From the NCBI GenBank assembly GCA_036676175.1, contig JAKFDL010000104.1:22645-86644 (forward strand): 64,000 bases of DNA. The letters are read 5' to 3'. The position numbers were made by a program, and so were the translations under genes. Source of the DNA: Methylotenera_A sp036676175 (GTDB lineage Bacteria > Pseudomonadota > Gammaproteobacteria > Burkholderiales > Methylophilaceae). This document shows positions 1 through 7,704 of this stretch, piece after piece. The notes under the pieces were generated by a model, which had not been told where the DNA came from, searched no databases, and worked only from the letters and a program-made list of their open reading frames with translations. Numbering within the stretch: position 1 is the stretch's first letter; the number at the start of each line of letters is the position of its first letter.

Positions 1-447
1 TTTATGCATCAAATGAGTACTGGTGCATCAAACGACTTTGAACGTGCCACTAAATTGGCGCGTGATATGGTGACTAAATATGGCATGAGTGATGCACTTG
101 GTACCATGGTGTATGCAGGTAGCGAACAAGATTCATTTTTTGGCAACATGAGTTCTAAAACGGTATCCGAAGCGACGCAGCAAAAAGTAGACGGTGAAAT
201 TCGCCGTATTCTGGATGAGCAATATGCGATTGCACGTAAATTGCTAGAAGATAACCGTGATAAAGTAGAAGCGATGACTGCTGCATTAATGGAATATGAA
301 ACTATTGATGCAGATCAAATCAACGATATCATGGCCAGTCTTCCAGTGCGCGCGCCTAAACCCCGCCAGCCTAAGATTAAGCCGGGCGATACTGGCTCCC
401 CTGGCAATAGCGCTACACCAGTGCCGCAACCAACTGCAAAAAGCTAG
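1..447 (+). CDS. ftsH: ATP-dependent zinc metalloprotease FtsH, C-terminal part (cut by window start)
   Basis: This is the last ~148 codons of FtsH, open at the left edge in frame 1. The segment matches the end of the M41 peptidase domain (ARDMVTKYGMSDALG, then a GEIRRILDEQYAIARKLLEDN-type helix) and runs into a Pro/Lys-rich disordered tail (APKPRQPKIKPG). FtsH is a membrane-anchored hexameric AAA+ protease that degrades unstable cytoplasmic and membrane proteins. The AAA+ domain and the HEXXH site lie outside the window. It is followed by a hairpin terminator and then folP, a common proteobacterial order. Confidence 0.95.
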   Translation, partial: FMHQMSTGASNDFERATKLARDMVTKYGMSDALGTMVYAGSEQDSFFGNMSSKTVSEATQQKVDGEIRRILDEQYAIARKLLEDNRDKVEAMTAALMEYETIDADQINDIMASLPVRAPKPRQPKIKPGDTGSPGNSATPVPQPTAKS

Positions 448-477
448 CTAAAAAGACGTTATTGAAAAGGTGTTAAG

Positions 478-509
478 ATAAGGGCTGATTTATTAGCCCT
501 TATTTTTTA
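478..509 (+). terminator. Rho-independent terminator after ftsH
   Basis: A 9-bp perfect stem (ATAAGGGCT at 478-486 pairs with AGCCCTTAT at 495-503) is followed directly by a run of T. It lies 30 bases after the ftsH stop and only a few bases before the folP start, so folP probably depends on read-through or on a promoter that I cannot see. Confidence 0.8.
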
Positions 510-515
510 TTAGCT

Positions 516-1337
516 ATGATATTTAACTGTGGGAATTTCCAGCTGGATTTAAGCCAGCCTAAAGTGATGGGTATTGTGAATGTCACACCAGATTCATTTT
601 CTGATGGCGGCAAGTTTTCACAAACCAATTTAGCCATTGCGCATGCAGTTAAACTGGCAGAAGAGGGTGCCAGCATTTTAGATATCGGCGGAGAGTCCAC
701 GCGCCCCAATGCCACCCCAGTCGGTCTGCAAGAAGAGCTGGATCGCGTGATTCCAGTAATAGAAGTACTGGTTAATCAGGTCAATATTCCCATTTCCATC
801 GACACTTACAAGCCAGCTGTGATGCAAGCTGCGATAGCTGCGGGCGCCAGCATGGTGAATGATGTGCGTGCTTTGCAGGAGCATGGCGCTCTAGAAGTTA
901 TTGCAAAGTCTAATGTGGGCTTATGCCTCATGCATATGCAGGGCACACCGCAAACCATGCAGCAAAATCCGCAATATGATGATGTGGTAGATGATATAAA
1001 AACCTTCTTAAATACACGCTTGCAAGCTTGTCTCCAAGCAGGTTGCAAGCCTGCTAACATCTTACTTGACCCAGGGTTTGGCTTTGGAAAAACGCGTGAG
1101 CAAAATATTACCTTGCTGCAAAACTTGGAAAGTTTTGCAGATTTGTGCCAGCCGTTGCTGGTAGGGCTATCGCGAAAATCGGTATTAGGGCAAGTGACTG
1201 GAAATGATGTAGACGCACGGCTTTACGCCAGCATTGCGGCCAGTGTGATAGCCGCGATGAAGGGTGCTAAAATACTGCGGGTGCATGATGTAAAAGCGAC
1301 TGTTGAGGCCCTAAAAGTAGTCACAGCTATTCAATAA
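516..1337 (+). CDS. folP: Dihydropteroate synthase
   Basis: 273 aa, normal for the family. The enzyme condenses p-aminobenzoate with 6-hydroxymethyl-dihydropterin diphosphate to give dihydropteroate in cytoplasmic folate synthesis, and is the sulfonamide target. Visible motifs: the N-terminal signature GIVNVTPDSFSDGG (residues 19-32), DIGGESTRP near 57, the GFGFGKTREQN loop and GLSRKSVLG, which binds pterin and pABA. The start lies directly after the ftsH terminator hairpin. glmM follows 31 bases downstream on the same strand and is probably co-transcribed. Confidence 0.97.
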   Translation: MIFNCGNFQLDLSQPKVMGIVNVTPDSFSDGGKFSQTNLAIAHAVKLAEEGASILDIGGESTRPNATPVGLQEELDRVIPVIEVLVNQVNIPISIDTYKPAVMQAAIAAGASMVNDVRALQEHGALEVIAKSNVGLCLMHMQGTPQTMQQNPQYDDVVDDIKTFLNTRLQACLQAGCKPANILLDPGFGFGKTREQNITLLQNLESFADLCQPLLVGLSRKSVLGQVTGNDVDARLYASIAASVIAAMKGAKILRVHDVKATVEALKVVTAIQ

Positions 1338-1368
1338 ACAAAAATAAATAAATATAACCAGGCAGATT

Positions 1369-2730
1369 ATGAGCAAACAATATTTCGGTACCGATGGCAT
1401 TCGCGGCAAAGTGGGCGAGCACCCAATCACGCCAGATTTCGTGATGCGTTTGGGTTACGCGGCAGGCCGTGTGCTAGCTACGGCAGATTCAAAAACGAAA
1501 CGTCCAGCGGTGCTAATAGGGAAAGATACGCGTATTTCAGGCTATATGTTTGAGGCAGCACTAGAAGCGGGTTTGTCGGCTGCGGGTGTTGATGTATTGC
1601 TGGTAGGGCCAATGCCAACGCCAGCGGTGGCCTACCTGACACGCGCCCTGCGCGCGCAAGCAGGCATCGTGATTTCAGCTTCACACAACCCGTATTATGA
1701 TAACGGTATCAAGTTTTTCTCGGCCGAAGGTGCAAAATTGCCGGATGCGATTGAGCATGCGATTGAGGCAGAGTTAGATAAACCGATGCAGGTAATGGAA
1801 TCGGCCAAGCTAGGTAAGGCGAGACGTATCGATGACGCAGCTGGACGCTATATAGAGTTTTGTAAAAGCACCTTCCCCAGTCATTTAGATTTGCATGGCC
1901 TAAAAATCGTGCTGGATTGTGCGCATGGTGCCACCTATCATGTCGCGCCACCTGTATTCCATGAGCTGGGCGCAGAGGTGATTGCCATTGGTAACAAGCC
2001 AGATGGCTTGAATATTAACGAACAAGTGGGTTCTACACATCCGCAAGCTTTACAAAAAGCGGTAGTGGAACATCAAGCCGATTTAGGCATTGCCTTTGAT
2101 GGCGATGGCGATCGCGTGATGATGGTGGATGCAGGCGGTAATCTGCTGGATGGTGATCAGCTTTTGTATATTATTGCGCTGAGTTTATATGCCAAAGGCA
2201 AGCTTAAAGGCGGCGTAGCGGGCACACTCATGACCAACTTAGCGCTAGAGCACGCGTTGGCAAAACACCAGATTCCATTTGCACGTGCCAACGTCGGTGA
2301 TCGGTATGTGCTAGAACTGTTGAATGAAAAAAATTGGAAATTGGGTGGCGAAAATTCTGGGCATATCCTCACGCTAGATAAACACACTAGTGGCGATGCA
2401 ATTATTGCCGCATTGCAAGTGCTGCATGCAATAAAACAAAGCGGTAAAACTCTCACGCAAATGCGTGCAGAGCTTGTGTTGTATCCGCAAGTGCTGATTA
2501 ACGTGACATACCAACCTAAAGCAAACCAAGCAAAACTAGATTTGAATATGCCACAACTGCAAAATGCAGTTAAAAGTGCTGAGGCAGAGTTAAAGGGCAC
2601 AGGCCGTGTGTTACTGCGTGCATCAGGCACTGAGCCAAAAATTCGCGTGATGGTAGAAGGCCAAGATGCAAAATTGGTGCAAAAACTGGCGGAAGAAATT
2701 ACGGAAGTAGTTAAAAAAGTAGCAGAATAG
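1369..2730 (+). CDS. glmM: Phosphoglucosamine mutase
   Basis: 453 aa, full length. It converts glucosamine-6-phosphate to glucosamine-1-phosphate for UDP-GlcNAc, and so feeds peptidoglycan and lipopolysaccharide synthesis. Signatures: GTDGIRG near residue 7, the catalytic phosphoserine motif SASHNPYYDNG (serine 105), the metal loop DGDGDR (244-249), the sugar loop GGENSGH and the C-terminal phosphate-binding RASGTEPKIRVM. The upstream spacer has a weak purine stretch only. In many betaproteobacteria pst genes follow glmM directly. Here about 12 kb of other genes separate them. Confidence 0.97.
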   Translation: MSKQYFGTDGIRGKVGEHPITPDFVMRLGYAAGRVLATADSKTKRPAVLIGKDTRISGYMFEAALEAGLSAAGVDVLLVGPMPTPAVAYLTRALRAQAGIVISASHNPYYDNGIKFFSAEGAKLPDAIEHAIEAELDKPMQVMESAKLGKARRIDDAAGRYIEFCKSTFPSHLDLHGLKIVLDCAHGATYHVAPPVFHELGAEVIAIGNKPDGLNINEQVGSTHPQALQKAVVEHQADLGIAFDGDGDRVMMVDAGGNLLDGDQLLYIIALSLYAKGKLKGGVAGTLMTNLALEHALAKHQIPFARANVGDRYVLELLNEKNWKLGGENSGHILTLDKHTSGDAIIAALQVLHAIKQSGKTLTQMRAELVLYPQVLINVTYQPKANQAKLDLNMPQLQNAVKSAEAELKGTGRVLLRASGTEPKIRVMVEGQDAKLVQKLAEEITEVVKKVAE

Positions 2731-2782
2731 AGCAAGCGATTAATTACGATGCTGACCCTTAATTAGTTTAAGATTTCCAATT

Positions 2783-3682
2783 GTGAAACAAGAGTTGAAC
2801 AAAAAAATTATTTACAAACTAGTCTTTATTTTATTATCTGCCACGTCGGGTTGTGCTTCGACATCTACAATAGTAGATGAGTTTGTGAAATATAATAATG
2901 ACCCTAAAGCATTAAGAGTCATTGCACAAATATGTATCCCAAACAAGACTGCTTACTTTGACACCTTGAATGTTGACGTGACAGACCTTCCTGCAAACTT
3001 ATCACGCCTGCAAATTCAAAAACTATTTCAAGATGCTGTGGCCTACAAGGCTGGAGAAGGATTTACAAATTCTTATAGGTCTGATTCCACCAATAGGGAA
3101 TATCAAACAGCTAGACTGTGGCGCAAACCTGTAAATTCTAGTGACTTTCCTCGAAGCTGGATTGTTGCTACCCATGTAAATAATGTCAAAGGTAATATGA
3201 GCGAGACTGGTGTGACAGGAGGATACCTAAACGATAGTACTGAAAAAAATCAGCCAGTATTTTTTGGTAATCTCAGCCATAGACCAGAAGATATTCTCGC
3301 AGTGATGGTTATGCCGCCTGGAGAAGGGAGTGGGGGGTTACGCAAATTTTGGTTTAAATTACCGAAAGAAATTAGCAAAAACAAATATACGCCGTGGATG
3401 AGTTCATTATCAGAAGAAGATAGGGAAAATCAGCTTGGAAGAGCTCCAATATTTATGTTACTGGCACATGAAAAGCCTATGCCTTTATATGAAGTCAAGG
3501 ATAGAGAGAACGCACCCAAGGTGCGATACAGCCTAATGACTATGGATGAATATGATAAATACTCACAATATGGCAGACGGGCTATGAATGCTGCACAACT
3601 TCAGTTCATGGTGGGCAATCCATCGGACAACGAACCTAAGCATTACGTACCCGCAAAGCGCGAAAGCATTCCTCCATGTTGA
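2783..3682 (+). CDS. Hypothetical predicted lipoprotein, orphan
   Basis: 299 aa from a GTG start; not recognised as a known family. The N-terminus is basic (MKQELNKKIIYK), followed by a hydrophobic stretch and a cysteine in SATSGC, a lipobox-like but imperfect site (Thr at -3), so an outer-membrane or periplasmic lipoprotein is likely but not certain. The rest has no membrane segment and ends in a basic, Pro-rich tail closing with Cys. Codon use is more AT-rich than the flanking glmM, which suggests a more recent arrival. No ribosome binding site is obvious, and TTG at 2781 is out of frame. A possible terminator hairpin follows at 3762. Confidence 0.6.
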   Translation: MKQELNKKIIYKLVFILLSATSGCASTSTIVDEFVKYNNDPKALRVIAQICIPNKTAYFDTLNVDVTDLPANLSRLQIQKLFQDAVAYKAGEGFTNSYRSDSTNREYQTARLWRKPVNSSDFPRSWIVATHVNNVKGNMSETGVTGGYLNDSTEKNQPVFFGNLSHRPEDILAVMVMPPGEGSGGLRKFWFKLPKEISKNKYTPWMSSLSEEDRENQLGRAPIFMLLAHEKPMPLYEVKDRENAPKVRYSLMTMDEYDKYSQYGRRAMNAAQLQFMVGNPSDNEPKHYVPAKRESIPPC

Positions 3683-3761
3683 TGACGGTGGTGGTATTAA
3701 ATTGATGCGTTAAATATTGGGTTGCGTTTCTAAAAATATATGCCCTGCAACCTGCATGGAT

Positions 3762-3787
3762 ATTGGTCTGCAGGCCAATGATTTTTA
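3762..3787 (+). terminator. Possible terminator hairpin in a convergent gap
   Basis: An 18-base near-perfect palindrome (3762-3779, ATTGG arm with CCAAT return, one G-T pair) is followed by GATTTTT. It would end the transcript of the orphan lipoprotein gene. The convergent esterase gene ends 40 bases further on. Confidence 0.45.
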
Positions 3788-3829
3788 GTAATTAAAGATG
3801 TAACAATGTGTCAATTTCACTGCGCAACA

Positions 3830-4660
3830 TCATTTCAAACTTTGAAAAAACTTCCAGGCTTGTGCTGGTGCAAAGTCTCCACGAATATTGTGCCCCAACC
3901 CTTTTGATTCACACCAAACCACCGGCGCGGCGTCGCAGCCTCGATAGCGTACGCAACCGTTTCCCTCATCTACCGTATTGGTAGAGCAACCATTTCTTGC
4001 AACAGCCCGATCACGCACGGACTTACCCTTCGCTATTGCTACTACATCGTCATTAATGTCGTGCAGTAACCAGGTGGCGACGTTGCCCTGGCAGTTGTTG
4101 ATGAATAGGCCGCTGGCAACTGCGGCACTTGCCCGCAACACATCACTGCGCCGGCAGGCAAGGGAGTTACTTAAGGTGCCGCCAACACTAAAACCATAGC
4201 TAAAAATACGTTCACGATCAATACAATATTGGCTTGAGATTGCCTTAAGCATCGTGTCGAAAAAGCGTAAATCCACTGAGTCGGCTGTGTAGACATCCCA
4301 AAAACTATTTAATCCTTCACCACTTACGATAATGGCGTCATCCTTAGCGCTGGATTCAATACCTAAGCCACCACTTAAACTGTTGCCACCCGCACCATGC
4401 CAACGAAAAATGAGGGGATATTGGCGGTTCGGGTCGTATGTGCGTGGTACGCGTAGCTGATAGCTGCGGTCTAGATCAAGCACACGCATTTTCATCTGTA
4501 CGAAACTTCCAGTACCTGTTTGAGCGATGCCGCAGCCGATGCTGCGCTGGCTTGCCTGTGGTTTTTTGGGCTCAACTGGTTCTGCACGGCTACATGCCGC
4601 ACATAGGCAGAAAAGCATGCACATTAAAGCCTGTATAAATTGGGATGTAGCTTTTAGCAT
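3830..4660 (-). CDS. LpqC-like/CE1-family esterase lipoprotein
   Basis: 276 aa alpha/beta-hydrolase of the type annotated as polyhydroxybutyrate depolymerase or feruloyl-esterase-like (LpqC). It has a lipoprotein signal (MCMLFCLCAAC, lipobox LCAAC), so the protein should be lipid-anchored outside the cytoplasm. Visible elements are the oxyanion region FRWHGAGGN, the nucleophile elbow GFSVGG, a likely catalytic Asp in DINDD and a His in GLGHN. Several Cys (SQYC, NGC, NGC, GC, WC) suggest disulphides. Substrate unknown; an ester of a plant phenolic or a short polyester is only a family-level guess. It is a single-gene unit, convergent with the orphan lipoprotein gene. Confidence 0.7.
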   Translation of the reverse strand: MLKATSQFIQALMCMLFCLCAACSRAEPVEPKKPQASQRSIGCGIAQTGTGSFVQMKMRVLDLDRSYQLRVPRTYDPNRQYPLIFRWHGAGGNSLSGGLGIESSAKDDAIIVSGEGLNSFWDVYTADSVDLRFFDTMLKAISSQYCIDRERIFSYGFSVGGTLSNSLACRRSDVLRASAAVASGLFINNCQGNVATWLLHDINDDVVAIAKGKSVRDRAVARNGCSTNTVDEGNGCVRYRGCDAAPVVWCESKGLGHNIRGDFAPAQAWKFFQSLK

Positions 4661-4877
4661 TTTGGCTATCTTATCATTACACCCATTGTATCTTCTTTAA
4701 ATGCACCGTTTTAACTCATTTCGATACAATTGTCGCTGTCATCAATTGGTCAAATTTTGTCATTAAACTTGTCTGCAAGCTAGTATCTATAAGGTGTTTG
4801 CAATAGATTGAGCGATTAAATTCAAACTGGCATGAGTTATGCGTGTTAGTAAATGTCGCATGTTATAGGCGCAATTA

Positions 4878-5684
4878 ATGAAGATGACGAGTACTAGGAC
4901 AGAGGCAACGGTTGATTATTTAGTTGCCAGTGATTTTGACCAAACCTTGAGTTTTAATGATTCTGGCCATGTTTTGGCCGAGATGTTGGGAATAAGCCAT
5001 TTTGAAGATAAAGTTGCTGGGTTAGCGCGCACTAATCTAGTGAAGCAGGGCGCTGAGCTGGCGTATTTGCTTCGGCATGATCCTGCGTTTCGTGGTGTAA
5101 GACGTGAGCACTTGGTAGAGGCTGGCAAGTGTGTAAGGCTTAAAGACAATGTAAAGCTGCTCACTGAAATTTTGAGTGAAGGCATAGATGGCTACCGCTT
5201 TGATTTTTATGTGATTTCAGCTGGGCCTGCGCTGGTGGTGCGCTCTGCGTTAGAAAATATCGTGCCGCCAGAACATATCTTTGGCTCTGAACTAGAGTTT
5301 GATGCTGATAGCGGTGAGATTTGTGCGATTAACCATGTACCGGCTGGCAATGGCAAAGTTGCAGTGCTGGAAACAATAGAGCTAAAATTACAAATAAGTT
5401 CTGACCGCGTGATTTACATAGGCGATGGTAGCTCTGACCTATATGTGATGCACGATGTGAATAGCCGCGATGGGCATACTATTGCGGTGTCTGAGACCAA
5501 GTCAATCGGCCGCATTGCTAACAGGACAGTGTTAAGTGACAACGCAGTAAGTGTGCTGGTGCCGATTTTGGAAGATGTATTAAAGTGGGATTCTGTGCAA
5601 ATTCGCGAATTGTTTAATAAGCATGGCTTGGCGCTACAAGATTGGGATAAGATACATACCGACTGGATTGCTTTTCATAACTAA
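4878..5684 (+). CDS. HAD-superfamily phosphatase (SerB/MtnX-like fold)
   Basis: 268 aa cytoplasmic haloacid-dehalogenase hydrolase. Motif I is DFDQT at residues 19-23 (nucleophile Asp19, acid/base Asp21), motif II is the Ser in YVISAG, motif III is the Lys in GNGKVAV, and motif IV is GDGSSD. The helical cap between motifs I and II places it near phosphoserine phosphatase and MtnX types. The substrate cannot be told from sequence. A SemiSWEET sugar-transporter gene begins 14 bases after its stop, so a sugar-phosphate or other small phosphomonoester is plausible. Upstream there are several TGTCAT-like heptamers (4736-4775) that could bind PhoB, but their spacing is irregular. Confidence 0.75.
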   Translation: MKMTSTRTEATVDYLVASDFDQTLSFNDSGHVLAEMLGISHFEDKVAGLARTNLVKQGAELAYLLRHDPAFRGVRREHLVEAGKCVRLKDNVKLLTEILSEGIDGYRFDFYVISAGPALVVRSALENIVPPEHIFGSELEFDADSGEICAINHVPAGNGKVAVLETIELKLQISSDRVIYIGDGSSDLYVMHDVNSRDGHTIAVSETKSIGRIANRTVLSDNAVSVLVPILEDVLKWDSVQIRELFNKHGLALQDWDKIHTDWIAFHN

Positions 5685-5698
5685 AAAGATACATACAT

Positions 5699-5956
5699 AT
5701 GAATACCATTGATTTTATTGGCTATTTCTCGGCATTTTTAACTACGTTTGCTTTTGTGCCACAGGCGTATCATTCATGGAAAACTCGCGATTTGTCGGGC
5801 ATTTCGCTGCCGATGTACAGTTTGTTTACCGCTGGTGTATTGGGCTGGATTATTTATGGCTTTAATATTGGCAGTTGGCCATTGTTGTTGGCTAACATTG
5901 TCACGTTGTTGTTAGCGTGTACGGTACTAGGCTTAAAATTAAAACATAAAAGTTAG
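5699..5956 (+). CDS. SemiSWEET (PQ-loop/MtN3) sugar transporter
   Basis: 85 aa with three predicted membrane helices, the size of a bacterial SemiSWEET that works as a dimer. The PQ-loop signature is in the first helix (FVPQAYHSW, residues 20-28), followed by the LSGISLPMY segment typical of the family. Known members carry sucrose or other small sugars across the inner membrane by facilitated diffusion. It lies immediately after the HAD phosphatase gene and is probably in the same transcript. The true substrate is unknown. Confidence 0.8.
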   Translation: MNTIDFIGYFSAFLTTFAFVPQAYHSWKTRDLSGISLPMYSLFTAGVLGWIIYGFNIGSWPLLLANIVTLLLACTVLGLKLKHKS

Positions 5957-6122
5957 TGCCTAGTTATAACTTACTATTTGGCGCACAATTAAAAAAACAG
6001 TATAAACTATTATCTAACAATAACTTATCAGTAAGGTAAGTCACAAATACTTCATCTAACCTAAATCAAACTGTCATCATTCGCAGGCAAACTCGCCTCA
6101 TGAATAACTGCGAGTACAAAAA

Positions 6123-6665
6123 ATGCGCATGAACCAAATGCTAAATCGGATGCAGGCGTGGGATAGCGCCCTGTGTGTATCGGTAAGTCACACCAGTCAA
6201 TACCGCATGATCCGTGCCTGGTTCCGTATCATCAGCCGCTTGGGAGATGGCGTATTTTGGTATGGGTTAATGCTGGGAATTTTGGCATTGCAGCAGGGCG
6301 CTGGTGTTATACCTGTACTGCACATGCTAGCGGCTGGGCTGAGTGGTACGCTCATTTATAAATGGTTAAAACACAAAACGCACCGTCCGCGGCCTTACCA
6401 AGTGCACCAAGATGTATTTGTCACGGGTAATCCGCTCGATCGTTTTAGCTTCCCCTCTGGGCATACCTTACATGCGGTAGCGTTTGGTTTGGTGGCCCTT
6501 TTTTATTTCCCGTTGCTGGCCGTGATATTGATTCCATTTATCGTGATGGTGGCAATGTCGCGCGTGATTCTTGGCTTGCATTATCCTAGTGATGTATTAG
6601 CTGGTGCAGCGATTGGCTATTTAATTGCCGCTATTTCAATTAATTTAGCCATTTACCTGGCTTAA
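6123..6665 (+). CDS. PAP2-family membrane phosphatase
   Basis: 180 aa with about five membrane helices. The three catalytic motifs of the PAP2 superfamily are intact: a KX6RP-type motif in KHKTHRPRP, PSGHT, and SRVILGLHYPSD (SRX5HX3D). Family members remove phosphate from phosphatidic acid, phosphatidylglycerophosphate or undecaprenyl diphosphate on the outer face of the inner membrane. Its neighbours are a convergent secreted phospholipase C gene and a lipid-type glycosyltransferase gene, so diacylglycerol production from phosphatidic acid is a reasonable guess. One perfect CTGTCAT heptamer occurs at 6071-6077 but lacks a partner at 11 bp. Confidence 0.85.
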   Translation: MRMNQMLNRMQAWDSALCVSVSHTSQYRMIRAWFRIISRLGDGVFWYGLMLGILALQQGAGVIPVLHMLAAGLSGTLIYKWLKHKTHRPRPYQVHQDVFVTGNPLDRFSFPSGHTLHAVAFGLVALFYFPLLAVILIPFIVMVAMSRVILGLHYPSDVLAGAAIGYLIAAISINLAIYLA

Positions 6666-6688
6666 CTTTGTAGGTTTAATCTTAAGAA

Positions 6689-7576
6689 CTAAACCCCGTT
6701 GCTTGCTGTAATTTTTTGGTGAGCGTGGTAATAATCAACTGGGTTCGGCATGTGTAAACGCAAATCCCCCAAACATTGCCCGCGCCAGTCAATTAACTCT
6801 GTCACATTCAGGTGAGTCAGCTCTGGCTCCCAGTTGGGGCGTTTGCCTTGCAGTGTATAGTGAAAATGACTTAAAGCGTGCTCGGTCTTGCCTAAGTAAT
6901 AGTTGAGGTTTTTAATAAAATCCATGTCGTTTCTCTTTAACAGCCACAACAGCATGGACGATAACTTGCTGGTGCGCAGCAATTGATCCAAGAAAGCCAA
7001 GCGTTTTAAGTTGGCTTTGGTTGTTCCAGGAGATACCTTAAAAACAGGTGCCACAAACTCAGTTAGCAGCGTTAAATGCTGCCGAATAAGCCGATGCGGC
7101 GTATGGTTGAGTTGCTTGGCAACATAGGCATCCATCGCCCATTCTGATGCAAGATGCGTCAATATGTTTTTATTTTCCCACTTGGCTTCGTGCGCAGGTA
7201 CAAAATGATTGTGCGCAATCACATCTACAAATAAGTGGCTGGTATAGCCCACTGCGATTGCGATTTCTTGCTCGGTGCGCGCGGCAGCCAACATGTGCTC
7301 TGAAATGCGCCATTGGTGCGTTGTATTAAAGGCTTTTGAAACAATGGCCAAATCTGGCAAGCAGGCACCTGCCAACACCAACTTTGGGAATTTTTCTACA
7401 GCCTGTTGAATTTTTGCGTGAAGCTGCTTATTACCTACTATTGGCACTGCCAGTAGCAAATATTGCGAAAAATAAATATGCGTATACAAGCCCCATGCAT
7501 TGGCATCTAAGGCATAAAAACTAAGCGGAATAGCCCAAGCAAGTTTTCTAAAATAAGGTATTTTCATGTAGCGCAT
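6689..7576 (-). CDS. Secreted zinc-dependent phospholipase C family protein
   Basis: 295 aa. A signal peptide ends in ANA (residues 25-27), so cleavage would expose Trp28 as the new N-terminus, as in Bacillus cereus PC-PLC and clostridial alpha-toxin, where Trp-1 is a zinc ligand. The other ligands of that family can be matched: His33 (WGLYTH), Asp75 (GACLPD), His87 or His94, His114 and Asp118 (HxxxD), His122 or His124, and His141 and Glu145 (HxxxE). The expected reaction is phospholipid to diacylglycerol plus phospho-headgroup in the periplasm. It is divergent from a GT4 glycosyltransferase gene; a Pho-box-like site (7613-7630) faces this gene. Two starts nine bases apart are possible (Met1 or Met4). 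Confidence 0.8.
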   Translation of the reverse strand: MRYMKIPYFRKLAWAIPLSFYALDANAWGLYTHIYFSQYLLLAVPIVGNKQLHAKIQQAVEKFPKLVLAGACLPDLAIVSKAFNTTHQWRISEHMLAAARTEQEIAIAVGYTSHLFVDVIAHNHFVPAHEAKWENKNILTHLASEWAMDAYVAKQLNHTPHRLIRQHLTLLTEFVAPVFKVSPGTTKANLKRLAFLDQLLRTSKLSSMLLWLLKRNDMDFIKNLNYYLGKTEHALSHFHYTLQGKRPNWEPELTHLNVTELIDWRGQCLGDLRLHMPNPVDYYHAHQKITASNGV

Positions 7577-7612
7577 TATTGAAGGGCACTATGAATGTAG
7601 TGTGATTTATTG

Positions 7613-7630
7613 ATGACATTTTCATGAAAA
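7613..7630 (-). promoter_or_regulatory. Pho-box-like site for the phospholipase C gene
   Basis: On the minus strand it reads TTTTCAT-GAAA-ATGTCAT, two heptamers 11 bp apart matching the CTGTCAT consensus at 5/7 and 6/7. It ends 37 bases before the start codon. The -10 position is not a clear match. PhoB binding is inferred. Confidence 0.55.
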
Positions 7631-7642
7631 ATTTATGCATTA

Positions 7643-7660
7643 CTTTCACATAAATGTCAT
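7643..7660 (+). promoter_or_regulatory. Pho-box-like site for the GT4 glycosyltransferase gene
   Basis: CTTTCAC-ATAA-ATGTCAT, two heptamers 11 bp apart (5/7 and 6/7 matches). Ten bases downstream is TAGTAT, a usable -10, with the same spacing seen at pstS. The site overlaps an in-frame upstream ATG (7654), which argues that translation begins at 7705 instead. Confidence 0.65.
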
Positions 7661-7704
7661 ATTCAAAAGTTAGTATTTATTCATTCTTTAAAAGATCTAA
7701 CTTT

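Noticed and set aside
6071..6077. CTGTCAT heptamer upstream of the PAP2 gene as a Pho box
   Set aside because: Perfect single heptamer, but no partner 11 bp to either side, so not counted as a Pho box.
7654..7704. Longer start for the GT4 glycosyltransferase at ATG 7654
   Set aside because: It lies inside the Pho box and adds 17 residues not typical of the family; MNILLISDVYFPRVNG from 7705 is the normal N-terminus.
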